Below, one piece after another: positions 35,458-43,746 of a DNA stretch of 62,301 bases. Every line of letters begins with the position of its first letter. Positions within the stretch are counted from its first letter, which is position 1. The translations under genes were made by a program, and so were the position numbers. A model generated the notes under the pieces. The model did no database searches. It was given only the letters and a program-made list of their open reading frames with translations, and was not told the DNA's origin. The stretch is from Pararhizobium arenae. GTDB taxonomy: Bacteria; Pseudomonadota; Alphaproteobacteria; Rhizobiales; Rhizobiaceae. Location: the NCBI RefSeq assembly GCF_001931685.1, contig NZ_MOOY01000013.1:309-62609 (forward strand), written 5' to 3'.

Positions 35458-35783
35458 GCCTAAGTCCTCCATCCACTCTTACGATTAATCAAGCTTCTTT
35501 GAGTTCCCTGGTGCTTGGCCCTGCGTTCCGGCGCGGGTTCATGTTTACAGTCGTCAATGGCGTTAGCATCCGATCAGAAACAACGCTTTGTCTTGCGGAC
35601 ATAACCGCCACCGAATGCCTTGTCGCTTTCCGGGCTCTCATTCCGATCCTCAATTGAGGTCACGCCAAACTGCAAAATCAAGTGCGGGTTCCCGTTAATT
35701 GAACGATCTGCTTCGACTCACTTCGCTTCAGCCTGCGCAAAGCAATTCTTGTCGACAGTTGACCGCACACCGAAAAACTCGTC

Positions 35784-35808
35784 GGAACAAAAGTGAGACC
35801 CGCTTGTT
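35784..35808 (+). promoter_or_regulatory. EcfG-type promoter upstream of small ORF and tiny membrane gene
   Basis: GGAAC at 35784-35788, 18 bases, TT at 35807-35808 preceded by TG. The next plus-strand items are a 19-codon frame with AAGGAG at 35835 and the 44-residue membrane protein gene at 36080. Confidence 0.5.
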
Positions 35809-35834
35809 CGTTGGGCACTTCTACAAGGAGTGCG

Positions 35835-35894
35835 ATGAAGCCTAACGCTCTGAGCGGTCGGTGCAACAATCGCGCTGTCCTCGTTCGACCATGA
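35835..35894 (+). CDS. Possible 19-residue leader peptide or gene remnant
   Basis: ATG at 35835 with AAGGAG 5 bases before encodes MKPNALSGRC and nine further residues. The good ribosome site right behind a stress-type promoter suggests a translated short frame, or the intact 5' end of a gene that is otherwise lost. No family recognised. Confidence 0.3.
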   Translation: MKPNALSGRCNNRAVLVRP

Positions 35895-36016
35895 CGTTAT
35901 TCGCAGGTAGGCCTAGCCTAGGAGCCTCTTGAGGTCTCGAGGTGAAGACGGCGGAGACACGACAAACCTGCCCACTGCGACTACGTCCACGAGGAACGAG
36001 ATGCTCGACCAACGAA

Positions 36017-36038
36017 AGAGCCTCACAGTAAAGGCTCT
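36017..36038 (+). terminator. Weak hairpin, possible terminator
   Basis: AGAGCC / GGCTCT (36017-36022, 36033-36038), followed by CTAACTTT. It could end the transcript from the promoter at 35784 before the gene at 36080. Confidence 0.35.
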
Positions 36039-36079
36039 CTAACTTTCCGCGCGCCGCGTTATTCGGATTGGAAGAGGCA

Positions 36080-36214
36080 ATGAAACGACTAGGCCTTATT
36101 ATATCGCTCGTGATCATCTTCGTGCTCGTCATAACTGTTATTGTCGCAAAGCCATTCATCGCGTCAGTAAACGACGAGGTCGGAGTTTCCTCCCCCCACG
36201 CAATCGACCAATGA
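36080..36214 (+). CDS. 44-residue single-pass membrane protein
   Basis: The protein starts MKRLGLIISLVIIFVLVIT and the hydrophobic run extends to residue 23. A short tail of 21 residues follows (KPFIASVNDEVGVSS...). Two positive residues at the N-terminus and acidic residues in the tail suggest an N-in, C-out orientation. The ribosome site GGAAGAGG is well placed. No family recognised. It stands alone, about 270 bases after a stress-type promoter, with a weak terminator in between. Confidence 0.5.
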   Translation: MKRLGLIISLVIIFVLVITVIVAKPFIASVNDEVGVSSPHAIDQ

Positions 36215-36620
36215 TGTAGTAGCAACCCGTCAGCGGATTACCGTTCGGCTCTGTCGAGCGCTGGGCAACTTTGTGTTGAGCTTTCGGCTAGCTGTTACAA
36301 CAACGACCGTTCAGCTGCACAGGTATCTTGATCCGACGTGTTGCTGTGCTTCCGCAAGCGCGTTTACCTCTGCGAGTGTTCCGGCCTCATGCCGTGTAAA
36401 AGGGGAGCGGTGCACATTAGTAGGTAGCTGAGGCCAGGCTCATCCACGAGGCAATCTGGTTTGATGCCTTGCTGTTTTAGCCGCAGGATGTGATTCGCGT
36501 GTTGAGTCGTCTCCAGCAGTCTTCACGCTGTGAAGATAGGATGCAGTTGGCGGGTGTCTCAGCCAAATATAGCTATCCAGAGACATCCGACTATCGATAT
36601 GCTGGAGAACGGTCAGCTAA
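36215..36620. other. Non-coding stretch
   Basis: About 400 bases before the 3' end of the minus-strand oxidoreductase gene. Nothing recognised. Confidence 0.45.
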
Positions 36621-37646
36621 TCAGCGTCCATAAATCCTGTCCATCGCCTCTGCCACGTCGATCAACTTTTTGCATTCAGGATCGAACCCCCGGCTGGTTG
36701 CCAGCTTCCGCACCCAAGCTGCTGCGCCGCGTCCGCCCCAATCCTCTGGCGGCTGCTGAAGGGGCTGGCGCGCGGTGCCCTGAAAGCGTTCTGTTGTAAA
36801 GTCGTAGAATGAGCCGCTGACATTAGCCATCGAGATTCCGCCCTTTGTGCCATAGAAGCTGGCGTCAATGACAGCGTCACGCCCGGCGTGAAGGCGCCAT
36901 GAACATGCGATGCGAATAGCCGTCCCGCAATCGGTCGTCAGCGTGGCGATGGCATAATCTTCAACAGCGTGATCTTCCTGAAGCAGGGGCCGACCGTCGG
37001 CGAGAAGCCGTCCCTCAACGGTGGTAACACGTGGGAAATCCAGCGACCAGAGCGCCATGTCTATCAGATGTACGCCGAGATCCATAAGGCAGCCGCCGCC
37101 GGAAAGTTGTTTATCGTAAAACCATGGCTTGTCCGGCCCGTAGGCATTGTGAAATGTCAGGTCGGCGCCAAACACGTCCCCTAGTTCACCGTTCCGAATG
37201 TGTTCACGAATGAGCTGCATGCCGGCGGTGTGACGGTAGGATAGATCGACGCCCAAAAGCCGGTCAGCCGCCTCGGCTGCCTCGATCACGGTCTTCACCT
37301 CTCCCGCGTCGCGGCCGAGGGGTTTCTGGCAGAACACAGCAACGCCGGCTTTTAGGGCCGTAATAGATTGACGCGCGTGTTGGGCACTGGGCGTTGCGAT
37401 TACCAAGCCGTCGAGTTCATGTTCCAGCACGGCATCGATCGTCTCGAGTAAAGCCGTATCGGGAGCGAGTTTCAAGGCTTCGGCTCGCATGACGCTGGAT
37501 GGGTCGGCAACAGCGATAGCCTGAGCGAGCCCTGTGTCTAGTATGGCCTTCATCCGGTGACGGCCTATCCAGCCTACACCCAGAAAGCCGAGCCTCAGCG
37601 GTCGAGTTGCGAGAGGCAGGTCTGTGACCGTGATCATCTCGTTCAT
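36621..37646 (-). CDS. Gfo/Idh/MocA family sugar oxidoreductase
   Basis: 341 residues. The N-terminal Rossmann fold has GFLGVGWIGRHRM (residues 19-31). The active site motif is CQKPLGRD, a variant of EKP. The C-terminal alpha-beta domain holds YRHTAGMQLIREHI and the GGGCLMDLGVHLIDMALW region, with the catalytic Asp/His. Such enzymes oxidise or epimerise free or nucleotide-bound sugars with NAD(P). Its start overlaps the stop of the zinc alcohol dehydrogenase gene (ATGA), so both are made together. The operon is divergent from the glycan locus and has a stress-type promoter, so it probably supplies a modified sugar for it. Confidence 0.88.
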   Translation of the reverse strand: MNEMITVTDLPLATRPLRLGFLGVGWIGRHRMKAILDTGLAQAIAVADPSSVMRAEALKLAPDTALLETIDAVLEHELDGLVIATPSAQHARQSITALKAGVAVFCQKPLGRDAGEVKTVIEAAEAADRLLGVDLSYRHTAGMQLIREHIRNGELGDVFGADLTFHNAYGPDKPWFYDKQLSGGGCLMDLGVHLIDMALWSLDFPRVTTVEGRLLADGRPLLQEDHAVEDYAIATLTTDCGTAIRIACSWRLHAGRDAVIDASFYGTKGGISMANVSGSFYDFTTERFQGTARQPLQQPPEDWGGRGAAAWVRKLATSRGFDPECKKLIDVAEAMDRIYGR

Positions 37647-38632
37647 GGGAAGATCACCAGTGCCTTGAGGAACTGGCCGGGGCGATCCCTAGTGGCATCG
37701 AGCGCCTGATCGAGTTGGTCGAGGCGAAAGCTGTGGGTGTACAGCGATGTCGGGTCGAGTTTTCCCGACGAGACGGCATCGACTGCTTCCTGCATTCCGC
37801 GCACATATACCTGCGGATCGCGTTCATGGGCATTGATCACGTCAAGGCCACGCCAGTTCCAAAGCTGCATGTTGACTTGTCGCGGCCCATCCTGATGGTA
37901 GCCGGCGACGATCAGTCTTCCTCGCTCAGCGGTTAGCTCTCCCGCAAGATCCAGGGGCCATTGCTGGCCGACGGCTTCAATAACTTTTTCGCAGAAGCGG
38001 CCATCGGTGAGGCGGCGAACCTCTTCGATGATCCGCCAGTGGTCGTCCATCTCGATTGTCTCGGCGGCGCCCATACGTTTTGCAACCTCGAGGGAAAACG
38101 GCCGGCGAGAAATAGCGATCACCCTTGCGCCGGCTTTGGAGCAAAGCTGCGTCAGCAAGGCACCTAGAAAACCGATGCCGATGATGGCAACAGTTTGGCC
38201 GGCTCCGATGCCGCTGCGGCAGAAGATATTCATGGCACAGCCAAGCGGTTCGGCGGGAAAAGGCTTTCCATCGAGACTAGGCGGCAGCCGCACAACCATG
38301 TCCTCCTCCACGATGTCGTGGGTCGCATAGGCATGATAGGAGAGGGCGGCCACACGGTCGCCGGGTTTGAGGCGGGTCACCTCCCGCCCGACGGCGTCGA
38401 TGTAACCCCATCCCTCGTGCCCCAAGCCGCCCGGTTCCGTCGGAAACGTCATCCAGTCCGGTCCGGCCCAGGGGCTAAGGTTGGATGCGCAGACGCCGCA
38501 GCCTTCCAGCCGGATACGAACCTGATGCGGTCCGGGTTCGTGAAGGGGATAGGTATCGACGGAGATTGAACCTGCGCCGGTAACGGTGGCAGCCGTCATC
38601 TCTTTGATTGGTGCCGTGGTGGACATATCCAT
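37643..38632 (-). CDS. Zinc-dependent alcohol dehydrogenase (MDR family)
   Basis: 329 residues of the medium-chain dehydrogenase family. The catalytic zinc site includes Cys in GCGVCASN and the GHEGWG segment. The nucleotide fold is VAIIGIGFLGALL, and a Ser/Arg-Arg after strand two (AISRRPFSLE) suggests NADP. The four-cysteine structural zinc lobe is missing. The start at 38632 was chosen for CAGGAG upstream; the frame extends to 38716 without homology and would overlap the promoter. It is followed by the Gfo/Idh gene with a 4-base overlap. Substrate unknown, probably a polyol or sugar. Confidence 0.85.
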   Translation of the reverse strand: MDMSTTAPIKEMTAATVTGAGSISVDTYPLHEPGPHQVRIRLEGCGVCASNLSPWAGPDWMTFPTEPGGLGHEGWGYIDAVGREVTRLKPGDRVAALSYHAYATHDIVEEDMVVRLPPSLDGKPFPAEPLGCAMNIFCRSGIGAGQTVAIIGIGFLGALLTQLCSKAGARVIAISRRPFSLEVAKRMGAAETIEMDDHWRIIEEVRRLTDGRFCEKVIEAVGQQWPLDLAGELTAERGRLIVAGYHQDGPRQVNMQLWNWRGLDVINAHERDPQVYVRGMQEAVDAVSSGKLDPTSLYTHSFRLDQLDQALDATRDRPGQFLKALVIFP

Positions 38633-38698
38633 TCTGGTCTCCTGCTTCGCGACTTGCCGAGCGTGGACAGGCACTGCCGTCCGTCGAGTGGCCCGCCT

Positions 38699-38723
38699 AA
38701 CCGTGAGCAGCGTCATCGGTTCC
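38699..38723 (-). promoter_or_regulatory. EcfG-type promoter of the zinc ADH / Gfo-Idh operon
   Basis: Minus strand GGAAC (38723-38719), 18 bases, TT (38700-38699) preceded by GG, 66 bases before the start at 38632. Confidence 0.7.
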
Positions 38724-38758
38724 TGAAGAAGTCAAAGATGTTGTCATTGAAGAAGATG
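38719..38758 (+). repeat. Degenerate repeat copy A near a stress promoter
   Basis: Contains TGAAGAAGTCAAAGATG and TGTCATTGAAGAAG. A related but longer copy lies at 39369-39430. Both lie immediately upstream of the -35 box of a minus-strand stress-type promoter, so they may be a shared upstream control sequence. Confidence 0.45.
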
Positions 38759-38765
38759 CTTAAGT

Positions 38766-39323
38766 TCATGTTTCCGTTTTCTGGCGCTCGATTTCTTCCA
38801 ACACCGCTTCGGGCGAGATGCTGCGCTTTATCTCTCCAAGCTCTTCACTCCCCATGGCGTTTTTGACGCCAAGCTTGTCCGCGATCGCGGATACCATGCC
38901 GATAAGCTTTGTCGTCTCGTGCTCGTTGAGCAGTGCGATCTGCAGGCTGAGATCGGCACGCTTATCGTCCTCTGCCGCCATGCGGTTTTGGCTGATGAGC
39001 ACGAAGGTGGTGATGAAAATGGCTTCAACCGACGCGGCCATCGCAAGGACCACGAGGGTTGGGTCCCATGCCGGGAGAAAGGAAAGCCAGCCTTTGTTGA
39101 TGGCAATCCAAAGCCCAAACAGGACGGCGTGCAGATAAACAAATGTCATGCTGCCGGCAAAGCGCGTGACAGCCAGGCTCACCCTTTCCTGCAATTCGAG
39201 GTTTCTTTCCTCTTCCGACCGTCGGCTGGTGAGCGTCGAGATGTTGTGATCGAGAATCTTCGGGATCGTTTCTGCCGCGGCGGTCTCTTGTTTCTTGCGA
39301 TTGCGACGCGTCTTGTTTGCCAT
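38766..39323 (-). CDS. DUF1003 membrane protein
   Basis: 185 residues. A basic N-terminus (MANKTRRNRKKQE) is followed by two membrane helices typical of DUF1003 (GSMTFVYLHAVLFGLWIAIN and LVVLAMAASVEAIFITTFVLISQNRMA), then a charged helix that ends KRADLSLQIALLNEHETTKLI. The conserved family pattern GSxxFxxxH and SQNRxxxxDxxRAxxDYxxN appears here as GSMTFVYLH and SQNRMAAEDDKRADLSLQI. It sits in the inner membrane and function is unknown. The start at 39323 has GAGGAA upstream. It lies between the two sugar loci, with its own stress-type promoter back to back with that of the glycan cluster. Confidence 0.88.
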   Translation of the reverse strand: MANKTRRNRKKQETAAAETIPKILDHNISTLTSRRSEEERNLELQERVSLAVTRFAGSMTFVYLHAVLFGLWIAINKGWLSFLPAWDPTLVVLAMAASVEAIFITTFVLISQNRMAAEDDKRADLSLQIALLNEHETTKLIGMVSAIADKLGVKNAMGSEELGEIKRSISPEAVLEEIERQKTET

Positions 39324-39348
39324 GACTTCCTCCAAAATGACGCGCCCA

Positions 39349-39373
39349 AACCGTTGTCACCAAGCGATGTTCC
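39349..39373 (-). promoter_or_regulatory. EcfG-type promoter of the DUF1003 gene
   Basis: Minus strand GGAAC (39373-39369), 18 bases, TT (39350-39349) preceded by GG, 25 bases before the start at 39323. Confidence 0.7.
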
Positions 39374-39430
39374 CTGAAGGGAAGAAGTCATTGATGAAGT
39401 CAAAGATGACAAAGATGTCATTGATGAAGG
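39369..39430 (+). repeat. Degenerate repeat copy B between divergent stress promoters
   Basis: GTCATTGATGAAG occurs at 39387-39399 and again at 39417-39429, with GTCAAAGATG between. The arrangement resembles copy A at 38719-38758. It fills the space between the two -35 boxes of the DUF1003 and glycan promoters. Confidence 0.45.
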
Positions 39431-39453
39431 AACTTTTGCGTTTCGCGACTGTT
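39429..39453 (+). promoter_or_regulatory. EcfG-type promoter of the glycan biosynthesis operon
   Basis: GGAAC at 39429-39433, 18 bases, TT at 39452-39453 preceded by TG, 42 bases before the ATG at 39495. Confidence 0.7.
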
Positions 39454-39494
39454 CGGCGGGCCATCTTCAACCCTTCCACGAACGAGAAACTCAA

Positions 39495-40601
39495 ATGGAA
39501 TCGGTACTTGTAACGGGCGGATGCGGCTTCATTGGCCGCCATGTGACGGAAGAATTGCTCGAACGCGGATATAAGGTTCGCATCCTCGACGCCTTCATCG
39601 ATCAGGTTCACGGCGACACCGAGGCAGAAGTACCGCAGGGTGCCGAGATCGTTCGGGGCGATATTCGCGACAAGCAGGTGGTTTTTGCTGCGGTCGAGGG
39701 CATGGATGCGGTCATCCACCTTGCTGCGGAAGTCGGGGTAGGGCAGTCCATGTACGAGATCTCCCGCTATGTCGGTGTCAATGATCTCGGAACTGCCGTT
39801 CTTTTAGAGGCATTGATCGGCGGCCCCGCTCGCCGCATCGTCGTCGCCTCTTCGATGAGCGTTTATGGAGAGGGCCGCTACCAGACCGCTACCAACGAGC
39901 AGGTCGGGCAGGCCCGGCGCCGGGCCGACCGCATCAAGATGGGGCAGTGGAATCTCCAAAGCGCAGATGGAAAGCCTTTGCTGCCGATTGCGACGGATGA
40001 GGAAAAGCCGGTCGATCTCGCCTCCATCTATGCGCTGACAAAATACGCTCAGGAAAAACAGGTGCTGATCTTCGGGGAAGCCTATGGCGTCGATGCCGTG
40101 GCACTCAGGCTCTTCAACGTCTTCGGCGCGGGGCAAGCGCTTTCCAATCCTTATACCGGCGTGCTCGCCAACTTCGCATCGCGCCTGGCGAATGGTCAGC
40201 CGCCGATGATCTTCGAAGACGGCGAGCAGCGTCGTGACTTCGTGCATGTCCGGGATGTGGCCCAAGCCTTTTGCCTGGCGCTGGAAAAGCCGAAGGCCGC
40301 GGGTCACGTCATCAATATCGGCAGTGGGCAGGCCTACACGATCACACAGGTTGCAACTCTTCTCGCCGAGGCGATGGGCGTACCGCATATCCGGCCGGAT
40401 ATCATGAACAAGGCGCGCTCCGGCGATATCCGCAACTGCTTTGCCAACATCGACAAGGCACGCGAGCTTCTCGGTTTCGAGCCGAAGCACAGGCTGGAGC
40501 ATTCGCTGACACCTTTTGCCGAGTGGGTTCGCCAGACCGGGGCGGTTGATCGCGCTGCCGAGATGAAGCAGCAGCTTGAGGCGCGAGGGCTTGTGTCATG
40601 A
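39495..40601 (+). CDS. NAD-dependent nucleotide-sugar epimerase/dehydratase
   Basis: 368 residues of the extended SDR family. Signatures are VTGGCGFIGRHVTEEL (residues 6-21), HLAAEVGVGQS, ASSMSVYGEG, the Tyr-Lys pair in SIYALTKYAQEK, LRLFNVFGAGQALSNPYTG and QRRDFVHVRDVAQAF. It resembles dTDP-sugar 4-epimerases and UDP-glucose 4-epimerase-like enzymes. The inserted segment of about 25 residues after VYGEGRY is typical of the dTDP-rhamnose-epimerase-like branch. First gene of the plus-strand operon; its stop overlaps the next start by four bases. The exact sugar nucleotide is not readable. Confidence 0.82.
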   Translation: MESVLVTGGCGFIGRHVTEELLERGYKVRILDAFIDQVHGDTEAEVPQGAEIVRGDIRDKQVVFAAVEGMDAVIHLAAEVGVGQSMYEISRYVGVNDLGTAVLLEALIGGPARRIVVASSMSVYGEGRYQTATNEQVGQARRRADRIKMGQWNLQSADGKPLLPIATDEEKPVDLASIYALTKYAQEKQVLIFGEAYGVDAVALRLFNVFGAGQALSNPYTGVLANFASRLANGQPPMIFEDGEQRRDFVHVRDVAQAFCLALEKPKAAGHVINIGSGQAYTITQVATLLAEAMGVPHIRPDIMNKARSGDIRNCFANIDKARELLGFEPKHRLEHSLTPFAEWVRQTGAVDRAAEMKQQLEARGLVS

Positions 40602-42640
40602 GGGAGCCTCAAATTCCCCACTCTGAAGCCGCCACCAGCAAAAGCTATGGTTTCGTAGAGTGGTTCAGGCCGGGTGACTACGACAGAACGGAGCGGATCT
40701 TGCCGGATATCCTGGCGAGTGGCGCGAGTTACCTGCGTACCCATCTTTCCTGGGCCGAGTACCTGGCGCCCGGGGGCGAGGCATGGTTCGACTGGCTGAT
40801 TCCGCGCCTCGCCCGGGATATCGAGATCCTGCCGTGCGTTCACTACACGCCGCCATCCTTGTCACGCACAGGACGCTCTTCCGGCCCGCCAGTTGAACTG
40901 AAGGCGTACGCCGACTTCGTCGATCACATTCTCACGCGATACGGTAGTCACTTCAGCCATATCGAGCTTTGGAACGAGCCTAACAATCTTCTCGACTGGG
41001 ACTGGCGCGAAGACAGCGATTTCCTGTTGTTTTGCGAGATGGTGGGCGGTGCCGCCTACTGGGCAAAACACCGGGGCTGGAAACCGGTGCTGGGAGGCCC
41101 ATGCCCCTTTGATCCCTATTGGGTGAACCTGATGGGCGAGCGCGGTATTCTAAATGTCGTCGATGCGGTTGGCTTCCATGGGTTCCCCGGAACCTGGGAC
41201 AGCGAGGAAGGGGCTTGGGGTGGCTGGGACATGCATCTCGGCGAAATGCGCCGCATCATCGATCGATACAATTCCGATGCCCAAATATGGATTACCGAGA
41301 CAGGTTACTCCACCTGGCGCAATGATGAGATGGAGCAGGCCCGACGTTTCGTAAACGCGCTGAATGTGCCGGCTGACCGAATGTACTGGTATTCATGGTG
41401 CGACGTGCCTCCGGATGTGCCCGTGCAGGAAGGCTTATGGTTCGACCCCCGCCATTACCACCTGGGGGCTGCGACCCATGACAGCCAATCGAAGCTGCTG
41501 GCGCGGCTGCTGATGGAAGGCGGAGCTAAACGTCTTGAAGAGGTGACTCGCCTTGCGGTGCCAAACCTTTCTTGCAAGGCTGCGCCGATCGTGGTGACGG
41601 GAGGCAGCGGCTTTATCGGCTCCAACCTGGCCGAGAGTTTCCTGAGGGATGGCGAAGATGTCATCGTGCTCGACAATCTCGGCCGTCCTGGCGTCGATAA
41701 GAATCTTGCGTGGCTTATGGAGCGTTATGGCAAACGCGTACATGCCGCCCTTGCAGACGTGCGTGATCTCCGAAGCATCGAAGCGGCATTCACCGACGCC
41801 AAAGCAGTTTTTCACTTCGCGGCGCAGACAGCAGTCACGACCAGTCTCGGGCATCCGATCGATGATTTCGAAGCCAATGCCCGTGGCACGCTCAACGTCC
41901 TCGAAGCCGTGCGCAAGTCTGGCAAGAATGCGCCTGTCATCTTTGCCAGCACCAACAAGGTCTACGGCTCGCTCGAGAACATGGAGATGCTCGAAATCGA
42001 TGACCGCTACATTCCCGCGGATGAGGTCATACGGGCTAATGGTGTCGGCGAAAGCCGGCCACTGGATTTCTGTACCCCCTATGGCTGCTCCAAGGGTGTC
42101 GCAGACCAATATGTGCTCGACTACGCAAAGTCGTTTGGGCTGCCGACGGCCGTACTTCGTATGAGCTGCGTTTATGGGCCACGCCAGTTCGGCACGGAAG
42201 ATCAGGGATGGGTTGCGCATTTTCTAATCCGTGCGCTGTCCAGCGAGCCGATCAGCATTTACGGCAACGGCAAGCAGGTGCGCGACGTCCTCCATGTCAG
42301 CGATGCCGTCGCGGCCTATCGCAGCGTGCTGGAGAACATTCACCAGGCAAAGGGACAGGCATTCAATCTCGGTGGTGGCCCGCGGAATGCGGTCAGCGTC
42401 TTGGCGGTCCTGCGCGAGATCGAAAAGCTCATTGGCAGAAGCATCGATCTTCGCTTCGACGACTGGAGGCCGGGAGACCAATATTACTTCGTCGCCGACA
42501 CGGGCAAGCTGCACGGCAGCTTCGGGTGGCAGGCGCAGGTGCGCTGGCGCGAAGGCATCCGCCATCTTGCAGAATGGCTCGTGGCGAACCGGTTCAGCGG
42601 CGATGGGACGCTCAGCGGAAAGCGCAAGGTGTCGGCATGA
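40598..42640 (+). CDS. Fusion: glycosidase-like domain plus CDP-paratose 2-epimerase-like domain
   Basis: 680 residues. Residues about 15-320 form a TIM-barrel glycoside hydrolase of clan A. The acid/base Glu127 lies in ELWNEPNN and the presumed nucleophile Glu234 in IWITETGYST, as in GH39/GH5-like enzymes. There is no signal peptide, so it acts in the cytosol. Residues about 330-670 are an extended SDR (VVTGGSGFIGSNLAESF) with ASTNKVYG, LDFCTPYGCSKGVADQY, YGPRQFGTEDQGWVAHF and GNGKQVRDVLH, closely resembling CDP-paratose/CDP-tyvelose 2-epimerases. The order is glycosidase first. Overlaps of four bases on both sides place it firmly in the operon. The fusion suggests that one half supplies or recycles the sugar used by the other. 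Confidence 0.8.
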   Translation: MREPQIPHSEAATSKSYGFVEWFRPGDYDRTERILPDILASGASYLRTHLSWAEYLAPGGEAWFDWLIPRLARDIEILPCVHYTPPSLSRTGRSSGPPVELKAYADFVDHILTRYGSHFSHIELWNEPNNLLDWDWREDSDFLLFCEMVGGAAYWAKHRGWKPVLGGPCPFDPYWVNLMGERGILNVVDAVGFHGFPGTWDSEEGAWGGWDMHLGEMRRIIDRYNSDAQIWITETGYSTWRNDEMEQARRFVNALNVPADRMYWYSWCDVPPDVPVQEGLWFDPRHYHLGAATHDSQSKLLARLLMEGGAKRLEEVTRLAVPNLSCKAAPIVVTGGSGFIGSNLAESFLRDGEDVIVLDNLGRPGVDKNLAWLMERYGKRVHAALADVRDLRSIEAAFTDAKAVFHFAAQTAVTTSLGHPIDDFEANARGTLNVLEAVRKSGKNAPVIFASTNKVYGSLENMEMLEIDDRYIPADEVIRANGVGESRPLDFCTPYGCSKGVADQYVLDYAKSFGLPTAVLRMSCVYGPRQFGTEDQGWVAHFLIRALSSEPISIYGNGKQVRDVLHVSDAVAAYRSVLENIHQAKGQAFNLGGGPRNAVSVLAVLREIEKLIGRSIDLRFDDWRPGDQYYFVADTGKLHGSFGWQAQVRWREGIRHLAEWLVANRFSGDGTLSGKRKVSA

Positions 42641-43746
42641 ACGCGCCACCACGTGCCCCGCGCGTTATTCTGATGACTGTCGACGCCGTCGGTGGGGTTT
42701 GGCGCTATGCCATGGACCTTGCTGCAGGTCTGCGAGCACAAGGATCTAAGATCGTTTTTGCCGGCTTTGGGCCCAAACCGTCCGATCAGCAGATGCGCGA
42801 AGCAGAATCTGTAGGACGTGTCGTTTGGTTGCGCGCGCCACTTGATTGGATGGTCAAAGAGGAAGCCGCGGTGGCTTACGTGCCCAAACTCATCGCCGAT
42901 CTAGCCGGGCGGGAAGGGGCAGACATCCTTCATCTCAATCTCCCTTCACAGGCCGCAGGGTTGGAAACATCCTTGCCGGTTGTCGTCGTCTCTCATTCCT
43001 GCGTCGTGACCTGGTTTGCATCCGTACGCTGCCAAGCCGTCGCCGAGGAATGGAAGTGGCAGGCGGAGCTTAACCGGAGGGGTTTGGACCGCGCGAATGT
43101 CGTGTTGGTACCGAGCCGCAGTCACGGGGACCTACTCGAAGAGGTCTATGGTCGCATCCAAGAACTGGCTGTCGTTTACAATGCCAGTCAGGTCGTTGAT
43201 CCACAGCTGCAGAAGCAAGAGATTGTCTTTGCCGCCGCCCGCTGGTGGGATGACGGGAAGAATGGCGCGGTTCTTGATGCCGCTGCGCAGCATGTCGATT
43301 GGCCGGTGATGATGGCTGGCCCTCTCGGCGGTCCCGGCGAGCAGAGTCTGCAAATAAGCCATGCGCTGGCACTGGGCGAACTCGACCATCTCGACACGAT
43401 GATGCAGCTCGCACAGGCGGCGATTTTCGCTTCCCCATCGCTCTACGAGCCCTTCGGTCTTGCAGCTCTGGAAGCAGCACGCAGCCGATGCGCCCTCGTG
43501 CTCTCGGATATCCCGACTTATCGCGAACTTTGGGATGGTGCGGCGCTGTTTGCAGACCCTCGTGATCCGGTTGCCTTTGCCGATGCGATAAACCGCTTCT
43601 CACATGACGCGTCTCTGCGCGCTGCGTTCGCTAATCGGGCGCTGGAAGTATCCCGACGGTTCAACTTGACGACGCAGACGGAGGGGATGGTCCGCCATTA
43701 CCACCGGCTTCTTTCGTTGAAACAGACGCTAAATGCTGCGGAGTGA
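42637..43746 (+). CDS. Glycosyltransferase family 4
   Basis: 369 residues, GT-B fold. The N-terminal domain begins RVILMTVDAVGGVWRYAMDLAAGL (acceptor side, Gly-rich loop). The C-terminal donor domain carries the GT4 E-x7-E motif in SPSLYEPFGLAALEAARSRCALVLSD. It transfers a sugar from a nucleotide donor with retention, in the cytosol or at the inner membrane face. It has no membrane helix. Starts at ATG 42637, overlapping the fusion gene stop (ATGA); the frame extends upstream inside the fusion gene but without homology. Acceptor unknown. Confidence 0.85.
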   Translation: MNAPPRAPRVILMTVDAVGGVWRYAMDLAAGLRAQGSKIVFAGFGPKPSDQQMREAESVGRVVWLRAPLDWMVKEEAAVAYVPKLIADLAGREGADILHLNLPSQAAGLETSLPVVVVSHSCVVTWFASVRCQAVAEEWKWQAELNRRGLDRANVVLVPSRSHGDLLEEVYGRIQELAVVYNASQVVDPQLQKQEIVFAAARWWDDGKNGAVLDAAAQHVDWPVMMAGPLGGPGEQSLQISHALALGELDHLDTMMQLAQAAIFASPSLYEPFGLAALEAARSRCALVLSDIPTYRELWDGAALFADPRDPVAFADAINRFSHDASLRAAFANRALEVSRRFNLTTQTEGMVRHYHRLLSLKQTLNAAE

